DNA from: Oscillospiraceae bacterium
Lineage (GTDB): Bacteria; Bacillota; Clostridia; Oscillospirales; Oscillospiraceae
DNA length: 14,282 nt
NCBI GenBank assembly: GCA_017458885.1
Contig: JAFSZQ010000043.1
Location: 1 to 14,282, forward strand
Reading direction: 5' to 3'
The notes beneath the pieces were generated by a model. It was not told the DNA's origin. It ran no database searches and worked only from the letters and a program-made list of their open reading frames with translations. Below are positions 1-7,092 of the stretch, piece by piece (the first letter of the stretch is position 1; every line of letters starts with the position of its first letter). Made by a program: the position numbers and the translations under genes.

Positions 1-935
1 CCGGCGATGTCGCTGCCAAGCGTCACCCATACGCCCTCACGGAGCATGGTGCGGATCGGCGCGACGCCGGAGCAGATGTTGATGTTGCTGCCCGCGCAGT
101 GGGCGACCACCACGTTGTGGCGCAGCAGCGCCTCGCGCTCCCGCTCGTCGGAGTGGACGCAGTGCGCCATGACCGTGTGATCCTTCCAGAGCCCGTATTT
201 GGCGTAGGTCTCCCAATACTGGTCGCAATCCGGGTGCAGCTCCTTGACGAAGGCGATCTCCCCGCCGTTTTCGGAGAGGTGGGACTGGACGTACAGCCCG
301 CGCTCCTCGCTCAGCTTGCCGAGCCATGCCATCAGTTCATTGGTGCACGACGGTGTGAAGCGCGGTGTGAGGATGGGCTTGATGTGCGCAAAGCGCTTGC
401 ACTCGTCCAGCCAGCGCAGTGTCTCGCGCTTGCTCTCCTCGGTCGTCTCCTGAAGCGACGCGCCGCCGTTGCGATCCATGTTCACCTTGCCGACGTAGCC
501 CGTCACGCCCGCGCGTTCCAGCTCCTCCATGAGGATGAGTGTCGCGTCCGTGTGCAGCGACGAGAACATGCACACCCGCGTCGTGCCGCCGGTGATGAGA
601 TCGTTGGCAAGGCGGCGATAGGTGCGGCGGGCGTAGTCGTTGTCCGCAAAGCGTGCCTCGGTCTTGAACGTGTAAGTGTTGAGCCACTCCATCAGCGGCA
701 GATCCATGCCCATGCCGAGCATGGGGTACTGCGGCGCGTGGAGGTGCATATCCACGAAGGACGGCATCAGCAGTTTGTCGCCGTAGTCGATATACTCCGC
801 GTCCGCGCGCTCCGGCGCGGCGGGGAGCAGATCAGTCAGGTTTCCCCGGTCGTCCAGCACCAGCGCGCCGTGCGGCAGCGTGACCAACTCGCCCAGCTTG
901 GGAGAGTAGACAATATTTCCTTGTAAAATTTTCAC
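1..935 (-). CDS. guaD: Guanine deaminase, N-terminal ~311 residues (3' end outside window)
   Basis: Amidohydrolase-superfamily enzyme expected to deaminate guanine to xanthine in the cytoplasm (purine salvage or catabolism). The reading frame stays open from a GTG at 935 to the window edge. Metal-site motifs are in order: the HxH pair at H64/H66 inside FVDMHLHAPQYP, which is the guanine-deaminase version with APQYP; H219 in QSHLSEN; H258 in MAHCVH; and D309 in LGSD just before the edge. Other family blocks are the SSLHTDAT region (~125-132) and VAHCAGSNINI (~278-287). The family is usually about 420-450 residues, so roughly a quarter is missing. An in-frame TGA at 953-951 limits the start. 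GTG at 935 has only a weak ribosome site, and TTG at 944 is an alternative. A good promoter lies just upstream. Related deaminases such as cytosine or S-adenosylhomocysteine deaminases are less likely given the APQYP motif. Confidence 0.9.
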   Translation of the reverse strand, partial: MKILQGNIVYSPKLGELVTLPHGALVLDDRGNLTDLLPAAPERADAEYIDYGDKLLMPSFVDMHLHAPQYPMLGMGMDLPLMEWLNTYTFKTEARFADNDYARRTYRRLANDLITGGTTRVCMFSSLHTDATLILMEELERAGVTGYVGKVNMDRNGGASLQETTEESKRETLRWLDECKRFAHIKPILTPRFTPSCTNELMAWLGKLSEERGLYVQSHLSENGGEIAFVKELHPDCDQYWETYAKYGLWKDHTVMAHCVHSDEREREALLRHNVVVAHCAGSNINICSGVAPIRTMLREGVWVTLGSDIA

Positions 936-968
936 AAAAACCAACTCGTTTCATAAAATGTCATCGTC

Positions 969-997
969 ATAGTAGCACAAAACAGAGTGGGTTGCAA
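969..997 (-). promoter_or_regulatory. Sigma-A-type promoter for guaD
   Basis: Read on the minus strand: -35 TTGCAA (992-997), exactly 17 nt spacer, -10 TACTAT (969-974). The predicted transcript starts near 962, giving a leader of about 27 nt before the GTG at 935. No riboswitch can fit in so short a leader. Confidence 0.65.
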
Positions 998-1001
998 GCA
1001 C

Positions 1002-1030
1002 ACATATTTCGGCGGCGGGGCGCATAGGTT
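1002..1030 (+). promoter_or_regulatory. Sigma-E-like sporulation promoter for spoIIP
   Basis: ACATATT (1002-1008), a 14-nt spacer, then CATAGGTT (1023-1030). This resembles the mother-cell sigma-E pattern (ATATT-like -35, about 14 nt, CATAnnnT -10) and differs from sigma-A elements. It fits the mother-cell timing of spoIIP in Bacillus. It lies just 4 nt from the -35 of the divergent guaD promoter. The assignment is by pattern only. Confidence 0.5.
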
Positions 1031-1060
1031 TGTCCGAGAAACCGATCCCGGAGGTACCCT

Positions 1061-2218
1061 ATGAAAAGACGGCTTTGGCGCCGCGTGCTGCGCGGCGGCG
1101 TATCCCTTGCGCTGGCGCTCACGACGCTATGGGCGGTGGCGGCCGCCGCGCCGGCGGAGAGTCTGGACGAGGCGGCGCGCGCGTTCGGCGGCAGCGCACT
1201 GCCGATGGCGCTTGTGCGCTTTGAACGCGGCGCGTTTTTCTCCGACCCATCGCTGTCGGCAGAAGCGCTGGCAGCATTGCGGAGCGTTCCGCTGCTGTAT
1301 GCCGTCCGCGATAAGGCCGCGCCTGTTCGGAGCATTGACGAGACCGAGGAAAACGTGCCAGCACCGGTGCGGGAGGAGTCGGATTCCTATGCAGAGGATG
1401 CATCAAATGCATCGCTGCCGGAGCTCATCGTGCGCGACAACGGCGTGCCGTCCACGACGCTGCGCCCCACCGATCCGTCGGGCTTTCTGGTGAAGGGCAG
1501 CGTCTACGTCCACAACACTTCCGCCGCGTCGCTGACGCAGAGCGATCTGGACGGCGGTTTTTCCGCCGTGCTGACGGACGAAGCGCCGCAGGTGCTGATC
1601 GTCCACACCCACGGCTGCGAGGCGTACACGATGCCGTCCGGCGAGGAGTACGTCGAAAGCGACGACCACCGCACGCTGGACGAGGCGTACAACGTCCTGC
1701 GCGTCGGCGACGAGATCGCGCGCGTGCTGGAGGACGCGGGCGTCGGCGTGCTGCACGACCGCACGCTCCACGACTACCCGAACTACTCCGGCTCCTACGA
1801 CCGCTCGCTCGCGACGGTGAAGCAGTACCGCGCGGACTACCCGAGCCTCGTCTACGTCCTCGACGTGCATCGCGACGCGGTGGCGGACGAGGCGGGGCGG
1901 CAGTACAAGCTGCTGTGCGCCGAGGAGCCGAACGCGGCGCAGCTCGAGTTCGTCGTCGGCTCCGACGGCGGCGGGCTGGAGCACCCCGACTGGCGCGAGA
2001 ACCTCAAGCTCGCCTGCGCGGTGCAGTCGGCGCTTTTGAACGAATACCCGACGCTGATGCGCCCCATCGTCGTGCGCAACTCGCGCTACAACCAGCAGGT
2101 CACGACCGGCTCGCTGCTGCTCGAGGTCGGCACGGCGGGCAACTCGCTCGAGGAGGCGCTCAACGCCGCGCGGCTGTTCGCGGCGGGCTTCGCGAAGACG
2201 ATACAGGGCAGAAAATGA
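1061..2218 (+). CDS. spoIIP: Stage II sporulation protein P (SpoIIP), peptidoglycan amidase/endopeptidase
   Basis: Cell-wall hydrolase of the DMP (SpoIID-SpoIIM-SpoIIP) machine that thins septal peptidoglycan and drives engulfment of the forespore. The 385-aa protein has a basic N-terminus and a hydrophobic segment (~12-30) acting as signal anchor. A low-complexity acidic linker (~85-120) follows, then the SpoIIP domain from about 175 to the end. Family landmarks are HTHGCEAY (182-189; many relatives have HTHATESY), the RTLDEAYNVLRVGDE block (~204-218), HDYPNYSGSYDRSL (237-250), DVHRDA (268-273) and NQQVTTGSLLLEVGTAGN (344-361), which include the presumed metal and catalytic His/Glu residues. 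The ATG at 1061 has a strong GGAGGT site 5 nt upstream. The gene is monocistronic, with a sigma-E-like promoter before it and a terminator immediately after. Its presence marks the organism as a likely spore former. Confidence 0.95.
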   Translation: MKRRLWRRVLRGGVSLALALTTLWAVAAAAPAESLDEAARAFGGSALPMALVRFERGAFFSDPSLSAEALAALRSVPLLYAVRDKAAPVRSIDETEENVPAPVREESDSYAEDASNASLPELIVRDNGVPSTTLRPTDPSGFLVKGSVYVHNTSAASLTQSDLDGGFSAVLTDEAPQVLIVHTHGCEAYTMPSGEEYVESDDHRTLDEAYNVLRVGDEIARVLEDAGVGVLHDRTLHDYPNYSGSYDRSLATVKQYRADYPSLVYVLDVHRDAVADEAGRQYKLLCAEEPNAAQLEFVVGSDGGGLEHPDWRENLKLACAVQSALLNEYPTLMRPIVVRNSRYNQQVTTGSLLLEVGTAGNSLEEALNAARLFAAGFAKTIQGRK

Positions 2219-2242
2219 GGGCTGCTTTCGCAGCCCTCATTT
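2213..2242. terminator. Bidirectional intrinsic terminator between spoIIP and pgcA
   Basis: Perfect hairpin with an ATGAGGGCTGC arm (2215-2225), TTTC loop (2226-2229) and the complementary arm (2230-2240), extendable by two A-T pairs on each side. The left arm overlaps the spoIIP stop codon (2216-2218) and the right arm ends 3 nt before the pgcA stop (2244-2246). On the minus strand the stem is followed by TTTTCT, a fair U-tract; on the plus strand only by TTTGT. It should stop convergent transcription from both sides, probably better for pgcA. Confidence 0.8.
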
Positions 2243-2243
2243 G

Positions 2244-3968
2244 TCATACCAGCGTCTTCACCCACGCGCCGTATTTCTCCAGGCGCGCGTCGCGCTCGGC
2301 GGGGTCTTTGCCCCGCGTGAGGAGATAGACCTTGATCTTCGGCTCCGTGCCGGACGGGCGGACGACGACCGCCGTGCCGTCTTCGAGGTCGTAGCGCAGG
2401 ACGTTGGAGCCCTTGAGCTCCATCGGCTTCGCCGCGCCCGTTTTCGCATCGGTCTCGACGCCGCTCTCGTAGTCGCGGCGGGAGACGACCGCGACGCCCG
2501 CGATCTCCGCCGGCGGCTGCGCGCGGAGCGACGCCATCAGCGCCGCCATCTTCTCCGCGCCGTCCACGCCCGGCATGACGAGGTTGTGCGTCGCCTCGCC
2601 GTACCAGCCGTACTTCTCGAAGAGCTCCTGCAGCGCGTCGAAGAGCGTCTTGCCCCGCGTGGCGTACCACGCCGCCATCTCGGTGATGAGCAGGGAGGCG
2701 GTGACGGCGTCCTTGTCGCGGACGTAGTGCCCGATCATGTAGCCGTAGCTCTCCTCGTAGGAGAAGACGACCGTCTTCTCGTGCGCCGCCTCGAGCTTGC
2801 CCATCTTCTCCGCCATGAACTTGAAGCCCGTGAACGTGTCGTAACAGGCGACGCCGTAGCTCTCCGCGACGGCGCGCGCCATCTCGGTCGTGACGATGCT
2901 CTTGAGCGTCGCGGCGTCGGCGGGCAGCGTGCCGGCGCGCTTCATCGCGCCGAGCAGGTAGTCCAGCAGCAGCACGCCCATCTGGTTGCCGCTGACAGGC
3001 TTGAACGCGCCCTCATCGTCGCGCACCATCACGCCCACGCGGTCGCTGTCGGGGTCGGTGCCGATGATGAAGCTCGCGCCCTCCTTCTTCGCAAGGTCGA
3101 TCGCGAGGTAGAAGCCCTCGGGGTTCTCGGGATTCGGGGAGGCGACGGTCGGGAAATCGCCGTCGATCTTCATCTGCTCCGGCTCGCAGAGGATATGCTT
3201 GACGCCGAGGCGGCGCAGCGCCTCCGGCACGAGCTTGTAGCCGCAGCCGTGGAACGGCGTGTAGACGACCTTGAACTCGTCCGCGACCTTGGCGACGCTG
3301 TCGTAGTCGTTGACCATCTTCATGACCTCTTCGAGGAACCGCTTGTCGCAGTCCTCGCCGAAGATCGTGATCATGCCGCTTTTGACCGCCTCGTCGAAAT
3401 CCATGGTCCTGGGGCCCGTGAAGACGTCGATGTGCTCGAGGTTCCTCGCGATGGCGTCGGCGTGCCGGGGCGGGAGCTGCGCGCCGTCCTCCCAGTAGAC
3501 CTTATAGCCGTTGTACTCCTTGGGGTTGTGGCTCGCGGTGACGTTGATGCCCGCGATGCAGTGGTACTCGCGCACGGCAAAGGACAGCTCCGGCGTGGGG
3601 CGGAGCGCGTCGAACAGGCGCACATGGACGCCGTTCGCCGCCATGACGCACGCCGCCGCCTTCGCGAACTCGTAGCCGTGGTTGCGGCAGTCCATGCAGA
3701 TCGCGACGCCGCGGCGCTTCGCGTCCTCGCCCTCTTTCCCGATGACCTCGGCGAAGCCCTGCGTCGCCCAGTTGATGATGAAGCGGTTCATCTGGTGCAG
3801 CCCCAGCTTCATCGTGCCGCGCAGACCCGCCGTGCCGAACGCGAGCGGCGCGTAGAAACGCTCCTTGATCTCCTGCTCGTCGTTTCGGATGGCCTCCAGC
3901 TCGGCGCGCTCCTCCGCGGTCAGCGCGGGCGAGGCGAGCCACTTCTCGTATTCTCTGCGATAGTCCAA
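2244..3968 (-). CDS. pgcA: Alpha-phosphoglucomutase (PgcA-type phospho-sugar mutase)
   Basis: Interconverts glucose-1-phosphate and glucose-6-phosphate, feeding UDP-glucose, glycolipid and wall-polymer synthesis. The 574-aa product has the family's four loops: catalytic serine loop TASHNP (144-149, phospho-Ser146), metal loop GTDPDSDR (303-310; D305, D307, D309), sugar-recognition loop EESYGY (405-410) and phosphate-binding loop RPSGTEP (537-543). FGTAGLRG (44-51) is also typical. The length matches Bacillus PgcA (about 580). The start chosen is TTG at 3968, with AAGGAGG 9 nt upstream, giving MDYRREYEKW as in relatives. The open frame runs on to 4235, but that extension overlaps rlmH and looks like antisense translation. 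The gene follows rlmH by 14 nt and is probably the last gene of the walJ-rlmH-pgcA transcript. Phosphomannomutase activity is possible as a side reaction. Confidence 0.93.
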   Translation of the reverse strand: MDYRREYEKWLASPALTAEERAELEAIRNDEQEIKERFYAPLAFGTAGLRGTMKLGLHQMNRFIINWATQGFAEVIGKEGEDAKRRGVAICMDCRNHGYEFAKAAACVMAANGVHVRLFDALRPTPELSFAVREYHCIAGINVTASHNPKEYNGYKVYWEDGAQLPPRHADAIARNLEHIDVFTGPRTMDFDEAVKSGMITIFGEDCDKRFLEEVMKMVNDYDSVAKVADEFKVVYTPFHGCGYKLVPEALRRLGVKHILCEPEQMKIDGDFPTVASPNPENPEGFYLAIDLAKKEGASFIIGTDPDSDRVGVMVRDDEGAFKPVSGNQMGVLLLDYLLGAMKRAGTLPADAATLKSIVTTEMARAVAESYGVACYDTFTGFKFMAEKMGKLEAAHEKTVVFSYEESYGYMIGHYVRDKDAVTASLLITEMAAWYATRGKTLFDALQELFEKYGWYGEATHNLVMPGVDGAEKMAALMASLRAQPPAEIAGVAVVSRRDYESGVETDAKTGAAKPMELKGSNVLRYDLEDGTAVVVRPSGTEPKIKVYLLTRGKDPAERDARLEKYGAWVKTLV

Positions 3969-3982
3969 TGCCGTGCTCCTCC

Positions 3983-4465
3983 TTATTTGTGGTATTTTGT
4001 CCCTGCCTGTATCTGATACGCGCGGTAAAGCTGCTCGAGCAGCATCACCCGCGCGAGGTGGTGCGGGAACGTCATCCGCGACATCGAGAGCCGCAGGTCG
4101 GCACGCGCCTTCACGCGCTCCGAAAGCCCGAAGCTCCCGCCGATCACGAGCGCGACCTGCGACACGCCGCGCGCGGCGTAGCCCGCGAGCGTCTCGGACA
4201 GCTGCTCGCTTGAAAGCTCCGCGCCCTCGACGCACAGCGCGACGACCGCGCCGCCGCGCGGGAGCCGCTCCAAAACGGCGTCCGCCTCACGCTCCAGCGC
4301 CGCCGCGATCTCGGCGGGGGAGGGGTCGTCGGGCAGACGCTGCTCCGGCAGCTCGAGCAGCGTCAGCTTGCAGTGCCGCGCGAGCCGTTTTTGATATTCG
4401 GCGCAGGCGTCGGCGTAGAACTTCTCCTTCAGCTTGCCTACGCAAAGGACAGTGATGCTCTGCAT
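3983..4465 (-). CDS. rlmH: 23S rRNA (pseudouridine1915-N3)-methyltransferase RlmH
   Basis: SPOUT-class methyltransferase that uses S-adenosylmethionine to methylate pseudouridine 1915 in helix 69 of 23S rRNA on assembled 70S ribosomes. It acts as a dimer in the cytoplasm. The 160-aa length is exactly that of the family. The N-terminus ITVLCVGKLKEKFY is typical. The knot region has VIGGSFGLSERV (107-118), which binds SAM, then SMSRMTFPHHLARVMLLEQ (127-145), and the protein ends in the conserved YHK that reaches the target base. The ATG at 4465 lies inside the 3' end of walJ (28-bp overlap), implying translational coupling. A GCGAGG ribosome site lies about 9 nt upstream. The walJ-rlmH adjacency mirrors the yycJ...rlmH neighbourhood of Bacillus. 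Confidence 0.95.
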   Translation of the reverse strand: MQSITVLCVGKLKEKFYADACAEYQKRLARHCKLTLLELPEQRLPDDPSPAEIAAALEREADAVLERLPRGGAVVALCVEGAELSSEQLSETLAGYAARGVSQVALVIGGSFGLSERVKARADLRLSMSRMTFPHHLARVMLLEQLYRAYQIQAGTKYHK

Positions 4466-5223
4466 ACGGTATGCGCCTCGCTTATCGTGTCTCTCGGCGC
4501 GACGCCGAGGCGGACGGGGCAGCCCGCCGCCTGCAGCCGCCGCGCGACGGCGTACTCCGCCATCGCGGGCGTGTTGTTCTCGGCGGAGAGGTGCGCGAGC
4601 AGCACGTCGCGCGCGCCGTGGCGGGCGCAGTGGAGCGCGAACTCCGCCGCCGCGTCGTTCGAGAGATGCCCATGCTCGCCCAAAATGCGCCGCTTCAGAT
4701 GGTAGGGGTACGGCCCGCTTTGCAACGTCCCGACGTCGTGGTTGGCTTCGAGGAGCAGCAGCTCCACGCCCGTGAGCACGCGCGCGGCGTCCTCGGTCAC
4801 ATAGCCCGTGTCCGTCAGCGCGCCGAACGAGCCGTCCGGCGCGTCGATGCGGTAGTCCACGCTGTCCGCCGCGTCGTGGGACGTGCGGAACGTGCGGATC
4901 TCCAGCCCCCCGACGGCAAAGGCGTCGCCCGCGTCGAAGATGCGCAGCCGCGACGCTTCGCAGCGCAGGAGCCGCGCGGTGCCGCGGCTGGCGTAGACGG
5001 GGACGGCGCAGTGCTTCGTCAGCGTGGCGAGCCCGCCGACGTGATCCGTGTGCTCATGCGTGACGAGCACGGCGTCCAGCTCGTCCGGCGTCATGCCGAG
5101 CCGCGCGAGGGACTGCGCGATGCGCCGCGCGGAGATGCCCGCGTCGAGCAGCACCGCCGCGCCGCCGCCGCGGATCAGCGCGGCGTTGCCGCTCGAAGAG
5201 CTGGCGAGTGTGTAACATTCCAT
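4438..5223 (-). CDS. walJ: WalJ/YycJ metallo-beta-lactamase-fold nuclease
   Basis: MBL-fold hydrolase of the YycJ/WalJ group. Bacillus homologues have been described as 5'-3' DNA exonucleases linked to mismatch repair and to cell-wall/division coordination; the role here is inferred. The 261-aa protein opens with the group signature LASSSSGNAALI (6-17). It carries the two-metal HEHTDH motif (56-61), SHDA (115-118), D138 in LTDTGY, H186 in GHLSN and HLSAENN (211-217). There is no signal peptide, so it is cytoplasmic. ATG at 5223 is the natural family start, but no Shine-Dalgarno sequence precedes it. Instead a promoter sits so close that transcription should begin at or next to the ATG. The 3' end overlaps rlmH. 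In Bacillus this gene closes the walRKHIJ operon; here it lies apart from walRK on the other strand. Confidence 0.9.
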   Translation of the reverse strand: MECYTLASSSSGNAALIRGGGAAVLLDAGISARRIAQSLARLGMTPDELDAVLVTHEHTDHVGGLATLTKHCAVPVYASRGTARLLRCEASRLRIFDAGDAFAVGGLEIRTFRTSHDAADSVDYRIDAPDGSFGALTDTGYVTEDAARVLTGVELLLLEANHDVGTLQSGPYPYHLKRRILGEHGHLSNDAAAEFALHCARHGARDVLLAHLSAENNTPAMAEYAVARRLQAAGCPVRLGVAPRDTISEAHTVCRASLSFA

Positions 5224-5229
5224 GGCAAC

Positions 5230-5258
5230 AGTGTAGCACAGGGGAGGGGATTAGTCAA
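5230..5258 (-). promoter_or_regulatory. Sigma-A promoter giving a leaderless walJ transcript
   Basis: On the minus strand: -35 TTGACT (5253-5258), 17-nt spacer, -10 TACACT (5230-5235). The usual 6-7 nt from -10 to the transcription start lands on or beside the A of the walJ ATG (5223). The -35 box overlaps the MATE stop codon (5255-5257). The absence of any ribosome-binding site agrees with a leaderless message. Confidence 0.65.
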
Positions 5259-6592
5259 AGGGATTTCACCGTCCGCGCGCTGTACGCTCCCTCGATCCCC
5301 ACCAGCAGCACCCAGCCGGAGGCGACGGCGACGCAGACGCCGTAGACGCCCCACAGCGGGATGAGCAGATACGACAGCACAACGCGCAGCACCACCTGCA
5401 GCAGCGACGCGATCATCGTCAGCCGCAGCCGCCCGACGCCGCGGAAGTAGCCCTGTATCACCTCGCCGAGGAACGCGAACAGGTAGAGGAACGCCATCGT
5501 GCCCGTATAGCGCGCGCCCGCCGCAATCACGTCCGCGTTGTCCGAGAACAGGGCGATGATCTGCGGCGCGAACAGGCGCGTCGCCGTGCCGAGCACGGCG
5601 AGCAGCGCGAGCTCCGCGCCCACGCCCGCGCGGTAGAAGCTCCGCACCCGCGCGCGGTCGCCGTGCCCGAGGTTCTGCGAGATGCCCACGACCATCGCCG
5701 CGCTGACGCCCTGCGAGAAGCAGAACAGGAACTGCTCCACGCGCAGGCTCATGTTGTAGCCCGTGACCGACGCGCCGCCGAGCGGCGTCAGCATCCCCTG
5801 CACGAGGAAGCGCCCGATCATCACCACCGCCTGCTGCAGCGCCGCCGCCCAGGCGTAGCCCAGAATCGTGCCGCCGAGCTTCGCGTCGAAGCGCAGGTCT
5901 TCCCGCGCAAGACGCAGCGGCGGCGTGCGCTTTTGGGCGTAGACCATCAGCCACACGGTCGAGACGATCTGGCAGAACACCGTCGAGCAGGCGACGCCGA
6001 AGACGCCGAGCCGCAGCGCGCCGCACAGCAGCAGGTCCAGCGCCGCGTGCAGCACGGACGAGACGAGCAGCACGACGAACGGCGTGCGGGAGTTGCCGCA
6101 GGAGCGCAGCACGGCGGCGTAGTAGTTGTAGAGGAAGCAGAACGCCAGCCCGCCCAGGATGACGCGCAGATAGCGCATCGCCTCCGCGACGGCGGCGGCG
6201 TCCGTGCCCTGCGCGCGCAGGATGGGTTCGGTGAACGCGAAGCCGAGCAGCGCGAGCAGCAGCGTGACGCCCACGCCGCCGAGCAGCGCCGTGGCGTGCA
6301 CGCGCCGCAGGCGTTCGTAGTCGCCCGCGCCGCAGAGCTGCCCGACGAGCACGCCGACGCCGATGCTCCCGCCGAGGAGCAGCGCGTAGAGGATGTCCAT
6401 GACGGGCGAGGCGACGCTGATGCCCGCAAGCGGCAGATCGCCGAGGAACTTGCCGACGACCATCGCGTCCACGATGTTGTAGAGCTGCTGGAAGACGTTG
6501 CCGAGGATGATGGGCGCGGCGAACGCGAGCAGCGTCGGCAGCGGCGCGCCGAAAAGCAGCGCGTCGCTCTGTTGTGTCGTCCGGTCGCTCAC
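5255..6592 (-). CDS. MATE family multidrug/cation efflux transporter
   Basis: Inner-membrane antiporter of the MATE family (NorM/DinF-like), expected to export cationic or aromatic compounds using a Na+ or H+ gradient; the substrate cannot be told from sequence. The 445-aa length and the repeated hydrophobic segments fit 12 transmembrane helices. The start of the first repeat carries the typical PIILGNVFQQLYNIVDAMVV block (27-46) with GKFLG after it, and the second repeat has a related block near QQAVVMIGRFLVQG. The start chosen is GTG at 6592, with an AAAGGGGGG ribosome site upstream. The open frame continues to an ATG at 6673, but those 27 extra residues run through the promoter and are not MATE-like. 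It has its own promoter and is followed 31 nt later by walJ, so some read-through into walJ-rlmH-pgcA is likely. Confidence 0.9.
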   Translation of the reverse strand: MSDRTTQQSDALLFGAPLPTLLAFAAPIILGNVFQQLYNIVDAMVVGKFLGDLPLAGISVASPVMDILYALLLGGSIGVGVLVGQLCGAGDYERLRRVHATALLGGVGVTLLLALLGFAFTEPILRAQGTDAAAVAEAMRYLRVILGGLAFCFLYNYYAAVLRSCGNSRTPFVVLLVSSVLHAALDLLLCGALRLGVFGVACSTVFCQIVSTVWLMVYAQKRTPPLRLAREDLRFDAKLGGTILGYAWAAALQQAVVMIGRFLVQGMLTPLGGASVTGYNMSLRVEQFLFCFSQGVSAAMVVGISQNLGHGDRARVRSFYRAGVGAELALLAVLGTATRLFAPQIIALFSDNADVIAAGARYTGTMAFLYLFAFLGEVIQGYFRGVGRLRLTMIASLLQVVLRVVLSYLLIPLWGVYGVCVAVASGWVLLVGIEGAYSARTVKSL

Positions 6593-6624
6593 GCCCTCGC
6601 CCCCCTTTCCGCGCGTCCCTATGG

Positions 6625-6653
6625 GTTTTATCACAGATCGCGCCGGATTGCAA
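6625..6653 (-). promoter_or_regulatory. Promoter for the MATE transporter
   Basis: On the minus strand: -35 TTGCAA (6648-6653), 17-nt spacer, -10 TAAAAC (6625-6630), with a TGA immediately before the -10 that supplies an extended -10 TG. The leader to the GTG at 6592 would be about 27 nt. It sits just downstream of the ssrA terminator, so the MATE unit starts independently. Confidence 0.5.
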
Positions 6654-6670
6654 CGGCGAAGCCGCGCCGC

Positions 6671-6706
6671 CAAAACAAAAGACGCCTTACGGCGTCTTTT
6701 GTTTTG
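6671..6706 (-). terminator. Intrinsic terminator of ssrA
   Basis: Stem GACGCC / GGCGTC (6691-6696 with 6681-6686) around a 4-nt loop, followed on the minus strand by TTTTGTTTTGG. The A-rich stretch before the stem is complementary to the T-tract, making a 17-bp perfect palindrome (6670-6686 with 6691-6707). Its outer end includes the last bases of the encoded CCA at the tmRNA 3' end, so termination follows directly after mature tmRNA. Confidence 0.9.
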
Positions 6707-7054
6707 GTGGAGGCGAGGGGAGTTGAACCCCAGTCCGAAAGTGCTTTAACAGGACTTTCTCCGGGCGCAGTCCGGTTTTAAGGCTTCCCCCCGCGCAAGG
6801 ACGCCGGACAGACCTTGCGTTTCGGTAGAGTCATGATGCGTGGGCGGGTCAACTCTTTCCCGCCTCACGGACGCCGCTGAATGACGCCTTCCCCGAGCCG
6901 CGGCGCTTTCAGGTCAGACGGCTGCCGCAATCAGGCGGCAGCAAGAACAGTTTCGTTGTTGTTCTTTAATTTATAAGTTGCCCGTTTTATGGCGGTCAGG
7001 CGCCGCCGCCCGCTGATCCTGCCTCCACACCCCCGTCGAAACCGGTACGCCCCC
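6705..7054 (-). ncRNA. ssrA: Transfer-messenger RNA (tmRNA)
   Basis: Rescues stalled ribosomes together with SmpB and tags the unfinished protein for proteolysis. On the minus strand the 5' end reads GGGGGCGTACCGGTTTCGAC, the tmRNA hallmark. The 3' end has a T-arm GGGGTTCAACTCCCC and CGCCTCCACCA. GGGGGCG pairs with CGCCTCC as a 7-bp acceptor stem with one G-U, leaving discriminator A and an encoded CCA. The length of 350 nt is typical of one-piece tmRNA. A pseudoknot-like GGCGG...CCGCC lies near the 5' side. The tag frame runs to a TGA at 6933-6931 and its coded end is NNNETVLAAA. The exact resume codon is uncertain: AAC at 6963 or the AAG before it. The last Ala codons form a GCTGCCGC/GCGGCAGC stem with the stop in its loop, as in helix 5. 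It lies 38 nt after ppiB with no visible promoter of its own. Confidence 0.96.
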
Positions 7055-7060
7055 GCGCGA

Positions 7061-7077
7061 GCGGCGCAAAGCGCCGC
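7061..7077 (-). other. GC-rich hairpin between ppiB and ssrA
   Basis: GCGGCGC - 3-nt loop - GCGCCGC, a perfect 7-bp stem starting 7 nt before the 5' end of mature tmRNA. No U-tract follows, so it is not an intrinsic terminator. It may guide 5' processing of a ppiB-ssrA precursor or stabilise the ppiB message after cleavage. Confidence 0.4.
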
Positions 7078-7092
7078 GAGCGAAACGCTTCG

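Noticed and set aside
99..926. 275-residue plus-strand frame over guaD
   Set aside because: The opposite strand encodes a guanine deaminase with all expected metal ligands.
2241..4016. 591-residue open frame antisense to pgcA
   Set aside because: Arises from GC-rich codon structure opposite a clear phosphoglucomutase; its composition (Arg, Val, Asp, His, Leu-rich) is typical of antisense shadows.
3969..4235. 89-residue N-terminal extension of pgcA in frame
   Set aside because: It overlaps rlmH out of frame and lies before a good AAGGAGG-TTG start that gives the family N-terminus.
6705..6790. tRNA-like end (TTC arm and CCA) that could be taken for a separate tRNA gene
   Set aside because: It has no anticodon arm; its acceptor strand pairs with the 5' end at 7048-7054, so it is the 3' part of tmRNA.
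7061..7077. Hairpin after ppiB as an intrinsic terminator
   Set aside because: No U-tract follows on the minus strand; the sequence runs straight into the tmRNA 5' end.
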